Shown in pieces: positions 9,797-20,469 of a stretch of DNA of 64,000 nucleotides (its first letter is position 1; every line of letters begins with the position of its first letter). Under the pieces are notes generated by a model. That model was not told where the DNA came from and did no database searches. It worked only from the letters and a program-made list of their open reading frames with translations. Position numbers and translations under genes: made by a program. Source of the DNA: Terfezia claveryi (taxonomy: Eukaryota; Ascomycota; Pezizomycetes; Pezizales; Pezizaceae); assembly GCA_015179025.1 (NCBI GenBank), contig WHUX01000009.1, positions 310,001 to 374,000 of the forward strand, read 5' to 3'.

Positions 9797-12535
9797 ATGG
9801 CCGACGACGGCATGCTCACCAACTTTGACGTTGGCGACGCCCTCCCCCTCCGCGCCGCGCCGGCATTCAAAGGCGGCAGGTGGACCGACCGGGTGAGGGC
9901 CAAGCGGGCAGTGCAGCACTGGGAGAAGAAGCAGCGGCAGTTGGCGGCTGGTGGCGCGGATGGCGGTGCAGCTTCAGGCAGGCCGAGGAGCCAGGCGGAG
10001 GAGTTTAACGCTGCAAAGACGAGGGGGCTGGCGGGAGGGCGGGGGAGCAAGCGGAAGAGGGGTGATGATGGAGCTGCCGGGAGTGGGGGTGGGGATGGCG
10101 ATGGGGATGGTGGCGGTGGTGGAGATGGGGATTCTAGGCCTAGGCAGCGACAGAAGCTTGGTGGATCAGGGAGGGGCGGAGGGGGTCGAGGTGGTGGTGG
10201 TGGCGGCGGAGGGAGAAGCCAAAACAACAACAGCATCACCCACGGCCCTCCTGCGCCCGAAAAAGGCGGGCAGTTCATCTCCTCCCTCTGGACCTGCAAT
10301 CCCACATCTACATCTACATCTACAACTACAACGACAGCCACCGCCCCACCCCCCCCGGAAACGGAGCAAACCCCCACCAACGCCCCCCTCTCCGACGGCT
10401 CCGCAACCTTCACCACTCTCGGCCTCTCCCCCTCCCTCGCCACCCACCTCACTACAAAACTTCACCTCAAAGCGCCCACCGCCATCCAGAAAGCCGCCAT
10501 CCCAGAGCTCCTCTCCTCCGACTCTGATGCATTCATCCAGGCCCAAACCGGGTCCGGGAAAACCCTCACATACCTCCTGCCAATCCTTGACCGGATCCAG
10601 TCACTTTCTGCCGTGGGCGGTCGGAAACCCGACCGGTCCTCGGGCTTATTTGCGTTGGTACTCGCACCGACAAGAGAGCTGGCTGCGCAGATTTCTAGCG
10701 TCTTGACGCAACTTACGGGCTCGCCGAGCCTGCACTGGATTACCCCCACCTGCGTCACGGGGGGCGAGAAGCGGAAGAGCGAGAAGGCGAGGTTGAGGAA
10801 GGGGTGTAATATTCTTATTGCAACGCCGGGTCGGCTGCTGGATCACCTCGAGATGACGGAATCGCTTGACGTGGCTAATGTCCGGTGGATGGTGATGGAC
10901 GAGGGAGACCGGCTGGCTGACCAAGGGTTCGAAAAGGAGATTGCAAAAATTTTGGAGATTATTGAGAAGCGGAGTAAGCTCAAGAACGACGGCGAGAGTA
11001 GATTACCAAAGAAGAGGGTTACTGTACTATGTAGTGCTACGCTGGGTGCCGGAGTCCAAAAGCTAGGAGACATCAGTCTAAAGGAAGCATCGTTCATCAA
11101 AGCCGACCTCAGCTCCTCCTCCTCCTTCCCCTCCTCCCCCTCCGATACCGTTGAGAACAACGTAGCTCCCAGCACGGAAGGGGAGACATTCCTAGCCCCC
11201 GCGCAGCTTCGGCAATCCTACCTCCTCGTTCCCCCCAAACAGCGTTATGTCGCTCTCTACGCCGCGCTGAAACGAGCGTTTGTCCGCGCATCGCCAAACA
11301 TGAAAGTCATCGTCTTCTTTTCGTGTGCAGACAGTGTGGATTTCCACTTTGAAGTCTTCTCACGGAGCCTTGATGAAAAAGGAGAAGATAAAGATACAAC
11401 CAAGAGGAGAAATAATCCGGAAAAGAAAACAGCCCCCTCCCCCTCGAACCACCAAACAATTCGCCCAGCACCCCTCCTCCACGACTCCCTTGTTTTATGC
11501 AAACTCCACGGCTCCCTCCCGCAAGCACAACGCACTGAATCTCTAAAAGCCTTTACTACAGGACATCTCCCCACGCCCCCAAAGCCCAGAACCCCAAAAT
11601 CATCCCCAGAAACCATTAACCCCACCACCACCACCACCACTGCTAACGATCCCATTACTCCACCCCCAAAGAACCCCAAACCCACCCCTCCCACTCCCCA
11701 CCCCACCATCCTCTTCTCCACCGATGTCTCCTCCCGCGGCCTCGACCTCCCCAACGTTGACCTCATCATCCAATTCGACCCCCCCTTCTCTCGCTCCGAT
11801 TACCTACACCGCATCGGCCGCACCGCACGTGCAGGCCGCCCTGGCCGAGCAATGATCTTCCTTCTCCCTGGGACAGGGGAAGAGGAGTACGTCGAGAAAG
11901 TCATGACCCCTACTTGTCCGAACGGAGTTATTATTCGGGAGCAATCGCTCTCTGAGGTATTCGAAAAAGGGTTCAATACCAACACCAACATAGACAAAGA
12001 CGCCGGAGTTGGGGTTCGAGTTGGAGTTGAAGTGAAGGGGACGGGGAAGGGGAAGAAGAAGGAGAGTAAATTCCCCCCTTGGGAAGACCGCGCCACAACC
12101 CTCCAACTCTCCCTAGAAGAACATCTCATGCACACGCCCGCACACCTCTCCCTCGCAAAACGCGCCTGGACAAGCCACGTGCGCGCGTACGCCACCCACG
12201 AGGCAGCGGAGCGGGGGATGTTTGATGTTAGAAGAGTGCATATGGGGCATTTGGCCAAGGGGTTTGGGCTACGGGAGAGGCCGGGGGAGATTTCCCACCA
12301 TTCCCAGCGCGCGAAGGGGGCGAAGAAGGAGGGTGCTGGGGCGGGAGGGAAGATGGGGAAGGTGCTGGAGAGGGTGGCGAGGAGGGAGGGAAAGGCGAGG
12401 TGGGATCGGGAGGATGAAGTTGGGAAAGTGGGGGGTGGGGGAGGAGATGGAGGGGAGGAGGGCAGGCAGAAGATGAGGAGGTTGGCGAAGATGATGCAGG
12501 GGAGGGGGTTGGCGAGTGAGTTTAATATTGGATAA
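9797..12535 (+). CDS. DBP7: ATP-dependent RNA helicase Dbp7 (60S ribosome assembly)
   Basis: An intronless 912-aa DEAD-box protein. Motifs in order: Q-motif region around residue 205-230 (FTTLGL...PTAIQ), AQTGSGKT at about 248-255, PTRELAAQ, TPGRLLDH, DEGDRLADQGFE at about 367 (the DEGD variant typical of Dbp7 instead of DEAD), CSAT at about 411, VIVFFSC, STDVSSRGLDLP, and HRIGRTARAGRPG near 670. In yeast, Dbp7 is a nucleolar helicase needed for early 60S subunit assembly. The N-terminus has basic and Gly-rich stretches (RGGGGRGGGG) suited to RNA binding. A Pro/Thr-rich insertion of about 50 aa lies within the second RecA domain just before STDVSSRG. The C-terminal region is Lys/Gly-rich. The ATG at 9797 is the first in frame. 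The length is somewhat over the yeast protein (about 740 aa) because of the low-complexity inserts. Confidence 0.93.
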   Translation: MADDGMLTNFDVGDALPLRAAPAFKGGRWTDRVRAKRAVQHWEKKQRQLAAGGADGGAASGRPRSQAEEFNAAKTRGLAGGRGSKRKRGDDGAAGSGGGDGDGDGGGGGDGDSRPRQRQKLGGSGRGGGGRGGGGGGGGRSQNNNSITHGPPAPEKGGQFISSLWTCNPTSTSTSTTTTTATAPPPPETEQTPTNAPLSDGSATFTTLGLSPSLATHLTTKLHLKAPTAIQKAAIPELLSSDSDAFIQAQTGSGKTLTYLLPILDRIQSLSAVGGRKPDRSSGLFALVLAPTRELAAQISSVLTQLTGSPSLHWITPTCVTGGEKRKSEKARLRKGCNILIATPGRLLDHLEMTESLDVANVRWMVMDEGDRLADQGFEKEIAKILEIIEKRSKLKNDGESRLPKKRVTVLCSATLGAGVQKLGDISLKEASFIKADLSSSSSFPSSPSDTVENNVAPSTEGETFLAPAQLRQSYLLVPPKQRYVALYAALKRAFVRASPNMKVIVFFSCADSVDFHFEVFSRSLDEKGEDKDTTKRRNNPEKKTAPSPSNHQTIRPAPLLHDSLVLCKLHGSLPQAQRTESLKAFTTGHLPTPPKPRTPKSSPETINPTTTTTTANDPITPPPKNPKPTPPTPHPTILFSTDVSSRGLDLPNVDLIIQFDPPFSRSDYLHRIGRTARAGRPGRAMIFLLPGTGEEEYVEKVMTPTCPNGVIIREQSLSEVFEKGFNTNTNIDKDAGVGVRVGVEVKGTGKGKKKESKFPPWEDRATTLQLSLEEHLMHTPAHLSLAKRAWTSHVRAYATHEAAERGMFDVRRVHMGHLAKGFGLRERPGEISHHSQRAKGAKKEGAGAGGKMGKVLERVARREGKARWDREDEVGKVGGGGGDGGEEGRQKMRRLAKMMQGRGLASEFNIG

Positions 12536-13924
12536 GGGAAAGGGTTGGGTCGGCAGTGGGCGATGAGGGTTTTTTTATTTTTTTTTTTAACTTTCAAGTG
12601 GTATTTATGTTATGTTTTTTTTTTTTTTTTTTTTTAAATGTTTGTGTGTGTGTGTGTGAGCGTTTATTGTATAGAGTTGTAGCCAGGAAAATAGAAATCA
12701 CTACTACTGTACAGTAGTACTACTACTACTACTTACACATACATACGTACTGTACATACATAAATACTTAATATATACAGAAAGGGCATTTGACTAACCG
12801 ACGTCTTCGGGAGATGTGAGATAAATCTACTGAGAAAAAAAAAAAAAAAGTTAGGACGAGACGCTGTCTCTCCCCTCCCTCCCTCTTGCCATGGGGGCTA
12901 GTTACTTGAGGTTTTTTTTTTTTGAATACGAGTTAATGAGTTTTTTTTTAAGCATAGTAGGGAGACAAAAGAAAAATGAAAAATGAAAAATGAAAATGAA
13001 AAATGAAAAAAAAAAAAAGAAAAAGTTAATGGGATTTGAGGGTAACAGCGTACAGATATATCCTGACCAAGAACAATGGTGGTGGTGGTGGAATAGCTCC
13101 TATCTGCTACTACACTTCTACTACTCTTCCTCAACCTGTTATCTACGTACAAACATGTAGGCAGAGCTGACTATACCAGCGAAACAACTAACCACCATAC
13201 AGAACTTATAGCTTCCACCTTACAATAAAAACAAGCCACGCGGGGTTTATCTCCACCCGCAAACAAACGAGTCCGTACCACGTAAGTAAGGTTCCTATTT
13301 TTGATCCACAATTCGATTCAATCTCCCCAACTACCCTACCTCGCTTCGCCTCCCCTCCCTTCCCTCCCCTCAATAGAAGAGTACACATTTCATAGCACTA
13401 AAAGCGAAATGAAATAAATAACAAGCAATGATACACAACTCAAGAAGAAAGATAAAACAAACAAGATCTTAAGGAAACACAAGAAAAAAGAGTGATGATA
13501 TAAGCACAAGCCAAAACCAGCCAAAGAAAAGGACTAAACAATAAATGATTAACATCGAAAAAGCGAATTAGTCACCAACATGAAGCTCGAGATAGTAAAA
13601 AAGAAAAAAATTCCTGTATGTCTGCCAATTCCCACCCCACACAGCCTAAAAGAATAAAAATGGCTGTTCTCAAGAGGTATCTCCGCCCCCATCAACAAAA
13701 GCCCAATCAATGATTTTGCAGTCTCTTCCGAGAAAAAAAAATGAGAGCCTAACGTGTGACCTCCGCACCCATAACACCCCAAGAAAATAGAAATAAGAAA
13801 ACACGATATAGAGTCCATCAAATGAATGCAGCACAAGATAAAGCCGTTAAGATGGTTCTTTCCCTATCAGCATGACCTGTCCCTCTTGAGCTCAGATCCA
13901 CGTGCCGCATAAGTTTATGTCCGT
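12536..13924. other. Convergent intergenic region with microsatellites
   Basis: This is the 3' flank of DBP7 and of the Ras gene. It contains a poly-T run at 12617-12635, a short TG repeat near 12641-12658, an ACT/CTA repeat around 12700-12733, an AAAAATG repeat at about 12974-13010 and other A/T-rich stretches. The part nearest the Ras stop is probably its 3' UTR. I see no gene. Confidence 0.65.
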
Positions 13925-14863
13925 CTACAAAATAATGCAGCCTCCGCAGCAGCCCTTGTCGTCATCGTATTGGCCGTTCTCCTTTCCAAATGAGTTACCA
14001 CCACCACCGTTCATTCCCATGGCGTTTGCAGGTGAGCTAGAGCCTCCGGACTGTTCCTTGTTATATCGTCGGATCTCACGGACAAGGTTGTAGAATGCTT
14101 CGTCAACATTGATTCTGGACTTGGCTGATGTCTCTATAAATTTGCAGTTGAAGTGTTGTGCCAATTCTCGTCCCTCTGTCGAGTCAATCGTTAATTTCAG
14201 GCCGTATATATCCCAGCTGCAGTATAAACTAACCTTGCTGACTGACGGCCCTCTCCACTTCCAAGTCGCACTTGTTTCCGACAACAATGACTGGGAAGTA
14301 ATCCTTATCCTTTACTCTCAGGATTTGTTGTTGGAATGTAGGGATTTCGTCGAAAGAAGTCCTTGATGTGATGGAGTATACCAAAAGGAACCCCTCTCCG
14401 GTACGCATGTACTGTTCTCGCATAGCGCTATACTCTTCTTGGCCGGCAGTATCCAAAACATCTAGTAGTGCTACTTCATCGTCGATCACACATTGCTTGC
14501 GGTATGAGTCTGTGACACATGTAAGCTTATGTTCAAATCAACTGACACACAGGCACAGATCACCCGCAAATAGCGGGAAATGAAACAAGATGAAAAGGCA
14601 GTCCTTAATATACCTTCAATCGTTGGGTCATATTCATCGACGAAATGGCTCTGGATAAGCTGAATGGTAAGGCAAGACTTTCCAACCCCTCCTCCTCCGA
14701 CAACGACCAATTTATATTCGCGTAGAAATTGTGCCTGGATTAGGTTATCATTTTGTCAGCGATAAACTCTATTGACATTTGCCGAGCCCCATGTTTGCCC
14801 ACGCGATACCCGCTCACCCCGGACAAGTAAAGCTACAGCCAAAGTAACACGAACCTTAGACAT
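13925..14863 (-). CDS. ras1: Ras-family small GTPase
   Basis: Four exons read on the minus strand: 14863-14855, 14734-14614, 14509-14234 and 14175-13925. They give a 218-aa protein. All five G boxes are visible: P-loop GGGGVGKS, switch [29 protein letters not shown] and ETSAK. The C-terminus is a Gly/Asn-rich linker ending CCGGCIIL, a CAAX box with an upstream Cys pair suited to prenylation plus palmitoylation. The terminal Leu favours geranylgeranylation by general rule. Fungal Ras controls cAMP/MAPK signalling, polarity and morphogenesis at the plasma membrane. Exon 1 is only three codons (MSK) and its donor GTTCGT is weak, so the exact N-terminus is the least certain part. The core joins the canonical [11 protein letters not shown] start of fungal Ras. 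Introns are 120, 104 and 58 nt. Confidence 0.93.
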
Positions 14864-17829
14864 TCTCACTAAAGCTAAGAGAGACTCTATCTTCTCTTGA
14901 GATTAGTCCTTGTTTAGGGCGACTGAAGGAATGAGTTGAGTCGTTGGAAAATATGCTTTCGCAGATGCACCGATCTCTAGAGTCAGTAAGGTTCTGCTTC
15001 CGAAAGAGCTGAAATCGCAAGTAACTCGAGTTGAAAAAGAAACAAACGTAGAGGAGGGGAATTGACGAATGTTAAGGAGGCGTGGAGAGATGAGGAGGTG
15101 ATTCGTGCTGGGCGATGACAGACTGCTACGTAGTTTGAAGTATTATGTACCTTAGTTTAGGCTGCTTTTCTTGCCGAAACGGAGGTTGCTAAGTCTCTTT
15201 CTGGTCAGATCCCCAGGGAGCAAATTAGACTGTGAGATGTTTTAAGTTAGATGCTGTACTATCCGATGGAATTTGGATGAGATTTGGAACGACGTCGAAG
15301 AATGATGAGTGAGATGATGCGAGGTACCAGGATAATGCAAGGAGGATCGGACAGAAATAGGAGTAAGGCAGAGCGAAGGTAGTGAGGGCCTAGGTAGCCT
15401 CCGAGACCAACCGGCGCGGGCAGATTCGTGAACCACACAGGGTGGGGCGTGAGAGTCGAGAGCAGGCAGCAGGCAGGCAGGCAGATGGCAGGCAGATTGC
15501 AGGCAGATTGCAAGGTGCGGGTTGGTTCCGAGGAGGAGCGTCGGGCGAGGCAAGACCGACCGGCTGGGGGAGGCAAGGCAGCAGAGACAGGAAAAGGAAC
15601 GCGAGCGGGCGACTCACCAGCTTGACGCCTGAATTCCTTCGTACGGCTGCTCGATGCTATTCCTTTTTTTTGTGCGTTTCGTGACGAGGAGAAAAGAGGG
15701 AACGACCCAGGCCTTAGTCTTGACCTGGTGAGAATATTAAAGAAGCACACACACCGCAGAAGTAAGCACTGGGTCCTGGGGATTGGGGGTGTGTGGCCTG
15801 GGAGGGGAGGCGCAGCCCCTTTATGATCCTCACCCAGTTACTATAGTGGATGCGGTGCCAAGCCTAACGCTCTTGTTTCACTGCTTGTCGCCCAGCAGAG
15901 AAACATTCCAACAGAGTCTCTCTTGTACTCTGTGAATGCCCTTTTGTCACTTGAAGCCATTCGAGACGTTCAAATGATCCGATCTCGTTTCAAGGTTTCA
16001 TGTTCGAGTGCTGTTTCGGCACCTACATGTAACTCCTCTCAGAAGCTATATATGTACATGCTACTCGAGATGCCTCATGAGATAGCAAAGCAGAAAACAG
16101 CAATACCTTACATTCAGCCATTATTCCATTATTATCACATCCAGTGGCTACTGCAATCCTGCAGTTTGGACAATGTCATTATTTACCAACAGGTACTTAC
16201 CCATATCCGAGTCCTCACAAGGTTAAAAGGATTGGTGCTGACCAGGTAAGCGTGATTAGGACCTCGAGATGAACCGAGATGCAACACAAATCCCAAAACA
16301 GATGATCTACATCCACATCTGGTTAAGCAAGAGGAAAAAAAAGTACTCAATCAAGCAGACTTTGTGAATGCATTCCGCCAGGGGAGCAGGGATGATCATG
16401 GTAAATGACGAGGCTAGCACTCAGGGTTCTGCACATACATACATACATGGTTGGGGATGAAAGAACAAAGAAAGAGCATGAGACAAATGTCACGCATTTC
16501 TGAACCGTGTATATACATAGAACTGACGACTTGCACGTCAAAGAAGGCCGGCCCCTCAGTCACTGAACTCGCGTGTCATCTATCGATTTATGTAAAGTAC
16601 TACATATATATAGTTCTATTAGCTGTTTGAAGATCAACAATATTCAACCAGATTATAGCTTCATTCACCAGGCATTGGATTTGTCCACCCATTTTCAGCT
16701 TCTTCTGGCTCTACCTCAACTTTTTCTTTATATTTCCTTTTTGTTCCTGAGCACCTTTCATGCGCTGCTGCACAACAGTCCACTGGCAGATATCCACTCC
16801 CTTAAATGCCGCGAACGAAAATAACATTAACCATCAAAAAGCACGAGTTCAAAGGAAAAGCAACTACCCATCCATGTGTATGGTCACACCCATAACCCTT
16901 TCACGCGCACGCGCATGCACTAGCTTGCTACGCAGAATTGACATATCTGATAGGTGGGAGCCACTTTAACAATGCAACCCCCCCCACCTCTGGAATTAAT
17001 ATCGCGAAAATTGTTTTGAACAGGGGTTGTATGTCATGATAATTATGTTACATGTATACAGCAGTAGTGCCCGTGGTCATAAGGTGCAAGCCCCGTGCGA
17101 AGCTTCTATTGCAATGAAAATGGTCTTCTAGAAGGAGGAGAATTCTAGAACAGGTGCCGGTGGACGACAACCCACGGGCTTTTGAGCTCTGGCAGTGGTA
17201 CTGGAGATTACAATTGCCAATGCACCGACCAATTGTAGGCGGGCGGGGGCTTCTCAGGGACGCATGTGACTTGATGCCTGCCCGTTTCTTTACAAATATC
17301 TCCGACGGTTAATTTACACAATATGAACCGACGTCAGGACCCAGTGGAGTGCTTTGCCTTCTTGGGCAAGTCAGCAGCTTTGAAGTCACATGGATAGGCG
17401 CCTGCAGGTTCGCCATTAAGGGTATAAATGCCATGGGTTCGCTTGCCGTTCATACTGGTGCGCGGGAGACCCGAACACGAGATTATTGTCTTGAATCTAG
17501 CCTCGTCTTGAATCGGACCTCCAGATTTGAATTAATATGCTTACTTAAAATCTCTGTCAGGAACCAGACCGATAGCATGGTCTACCGATCGCGATCGTAG
17601 TCTGGCGGGATCGATCCTTCTATCATGACTATTTGCATCGACATGGTGGCCTAAATTGGATGCAGTCTCCAATTGGGACATGCTCAGCCGTCCTAGTCTC
17701 AGACACGCAACATACGCAAGAGGGTATGTCTACACTCACTGTTTTCATGCGAATTTTTCACCACATGTCGAACTGATTGCAATTGCTGATTGGCACTATA
17801 AGAACCCAGTCCCTGCCATCTACCCCTCA
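14864..17829. other. Ras 5' region and intergenic sequence
   Basis: The first several hundred bases are probably the Ras promoter and 5' leader (minus strand). They include a GGCA/GCAGGCA-type repeat at about 15465-15520. Further right I see no gene: open frames are short and motif-free. Small CATACATA-type microsatellite sequence lies at 16434-16446. Confidence 0.55.
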
Positions 17830-18890
17830 ACACTTCCAGACGGTAATATATTTGTATCCTCACATCGGCCAATTCCATCCCATCTCATATAGCCGCGTCT
17901 TCCAGCCAATAGAATATGCAGCCCGAGTACATTCCCGTCCACCAATGACATATGCATAGACCAGAGACAAAAGCAGAGTACTGTACCCAATCTAGGTACC
18001 GTAGGTACTACTTAAGTAATGACATGTTACTTGCATTTCTAAAAAGGAAAACTAAAAAGGCCGCATACATATCGAAAAGTAGGACCCCAAAAAGAGCTTG
18101 CAGCACCATGTACCTGGGTTTGTAGTCTATCAGTATTTCAACTAGTTTGAAGGAAGGGATACGATTCGCGAGTTTGAGCATTGCCGTGCAACAAAAATTT
18201 TTTTTCTTTTGTGGGGCGTGCATGCATGCATCATGGGGCTAAGCGGGTGAGATTTCTACTCTATCTGTTTTCAAGTGATTTTTCTGGAGGTGGGAAGATT
18301 TTCGCCCCAACTGGACTAAAAATTCTCAGGCAATTTTCTCCAGGCTTTGTTTTGGTTGGATGTTGTGGCTGCAGCTACTGGTCACTGGCTGATCAGATAT
18401 CAGGGTAAAGTGTAAGTACTGCGCCAGTGAAGAGGACTGCAAAGCATATGCGATTGCGCTGCTATGGACTGCGCCCTTGGAGTTTAGGTCTTGCTAAAGG
18501 TAGCTTTCAGATCCATCTTATTTCGAGCCCAAGCGGGATATACCGTCAATCTCTGGTGGTTGGCATATACTTGACTATAACGCCGCACAGCCAATTCGAG
18601 TATCAACAACCGAAAAACACAAAAACACGATATACATACATCAGAGTATATATATATATATATATGGCTATAGTGTAGATGAAATTGTTAGCGAATTAAG
18701 TATCAATTTCCCTTCTCGTGCGAACCAGACATATTTTCTTACAGGAACTGGATCGATAGCTGCCGGAGTTAGTAATCGCTTCCTCACATCAGCGAGGAGA
18801 TAATAATCAGGCAGCATATGGATAGAGTAAAATCGACCTGAGCCTTACCAAAGGACTCCTATTACCCTCAACAAAGGTTTCTCCTCGAAT
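17830..18890. repeat. Diverged ~1.1-kb dispersed repeat, copy 1
   Basis: This stretch shares collinear blocks with 20470-22150. Examples are the CCAATAGAATATG block at about 17903, the TGTGGGGCGTGCATGCATGC block at about 18211, the CATATGCGATTG block at about 18445 and the AATCAGGCAG block at about 18807. The match is interrupted by many substitutions and small gaps, so the copies are old. It has no coding capacity that I can recognise. It could be a decayed non-autonomous element or a segmental duplication. Confidence 0.65.
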
Positions 18891-20469
18891 TAGTACCCCG
18901 ATACTTATCTCTACATAGCCAAACTGTCTGTTGTATGAGCAGTAAAACAAATCATGAGAATACCAACAATGATATTCCTTCATCCGTAAAAACCCATAGT
19001 AACATACCCACATCTATGCAGCAACCATATCCATCCTCTTCTTACCTGCATTGCATGCGATGTACAACGTCCATCCACCTCCAACATCTCCCCATTCTGC
19101 TGAAATGAATTACCATCGTTCTTCAGCATTTTTCCAACTGTTCTTAGTTTGTCACAAATCCATACACTTCTCCACTTCCATTATTACCACACATATTTTT
19201 CATTGCTTGATTGTTTGTCCCACTTATGAGCATCAATTCGACTAAAACGAACCCCCAACTCCCCTCGCCTCGTCTGGAGAGACAAGCGTTTTCTTGCTTC
19301 TTAGCTGCACACTGCGGCCCGTGGTCTTGTGTATGAAATTACTCGAAAAGTAACCAAGGCCGCCTTCTTTCCTGAGATGGCAACGATCCCTCGGCACAGG
19401 TACGAGGTACTGTACTTACATAACGTTCTCGTCTAATCTACCGTCGATTTACCGTTCCAATCGCAGCGTCTACTGCAGCGTCAACACTCAGTCTAACTAT
19501 CCTGCCAGCGCCTCATCAAAGTTTCTGCTGTCGCGGAGATATAGACCCTAGTATCACTATTGTATGTATACGTACTGCACCCTATCTAGCTTTCGACTCT
19601 AGCGGTAGACTCTATACCATGAGCACTTGAAATCAACTTTAGTCTGGTTGCATGTTTAGGGTCTGGTGGTTATAGGTTCTGTTTGTATGTTAACCCTCGC
19701 CACGTTAAATTTGACCACATTCAATCTTGCTATATATGCATGTGCAGAATCTTGCCACCTTCAACCCCACTATGTTCTCAATCACCTTGCACCTCCCTCA
19801 CTGGCTTTACCTATGCTTGCCAATATTGCTCTCACATCCGCTATACTCGTTACGAGTGGGTGACTGATGATTGGTTCGCTCCTGTAGCTCTTGTTCTATG
19901 GAGGGTAAAATTTGGGGGAGTCTGTGTTTAGGGAACCGCTTAAGGTTTCGTTTACTGCATCCAAAATAGGTATTCGGTGTCAATGCCCATGCTTCAGGGT
20001 CAAACCTGTGATAACAGTAGCCACATAATACGGGGCCCATTCTTCTAATGTCTGAATAGGGTGTTATGGTTTCTGGCGCAGGATTGGATCGCTGGTATAG
20101 GTAAACCCTGAGAACTTACAATTCAGCGAATTTGATAACCTGGGGAATTTGTTTCCCACACGATTTGTTTAACGCTTTTATAGGGTTTTACGCTCCTTAG
20201 TGACCATAGGGTCCATCTCTCTCTCTGCCGGTCGTGCAGATGCTCTGGCTGGCTCGTCGACGTACCTACTGAGCACTAACAGAAATATAAGCTAGGGAGG
20301 TCACGGGGTCTCAGGTCACGCGATCTGTCAATTGTCGTTAGGTAGTCTCGTGCCTCGTTAGGCACGAGGACGGTAACCATAATAGGGAATCACATCAGGG
20401 GAGTAGGACTAAAGAGGAATCGTTGTTGAGGGTAAGAACACTTTGGGCGTTGGGCCTGGGAAATGCCTA
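18891..20469. other. Intergenic region between the two repeat copies
   Basis: No gene is supported. A perfect 9-bp stem hairpin with a 4-nt loop lies at 20347-20368 (CTCGTGCCT and its complement). Otherwise the sequence is unremarkable and AT-rich. Confidence 0.55.

Noticed and set aside
9104..9919. Long open frames antisense to RPC37 and DBP7 (816 bp minus, 744 bp plus at 9153-9896)
   Set aside because: They are GC-rich shadows of real genes with Pro/Gly-only composition; the opposite strands carry proteins with clear family motifs.
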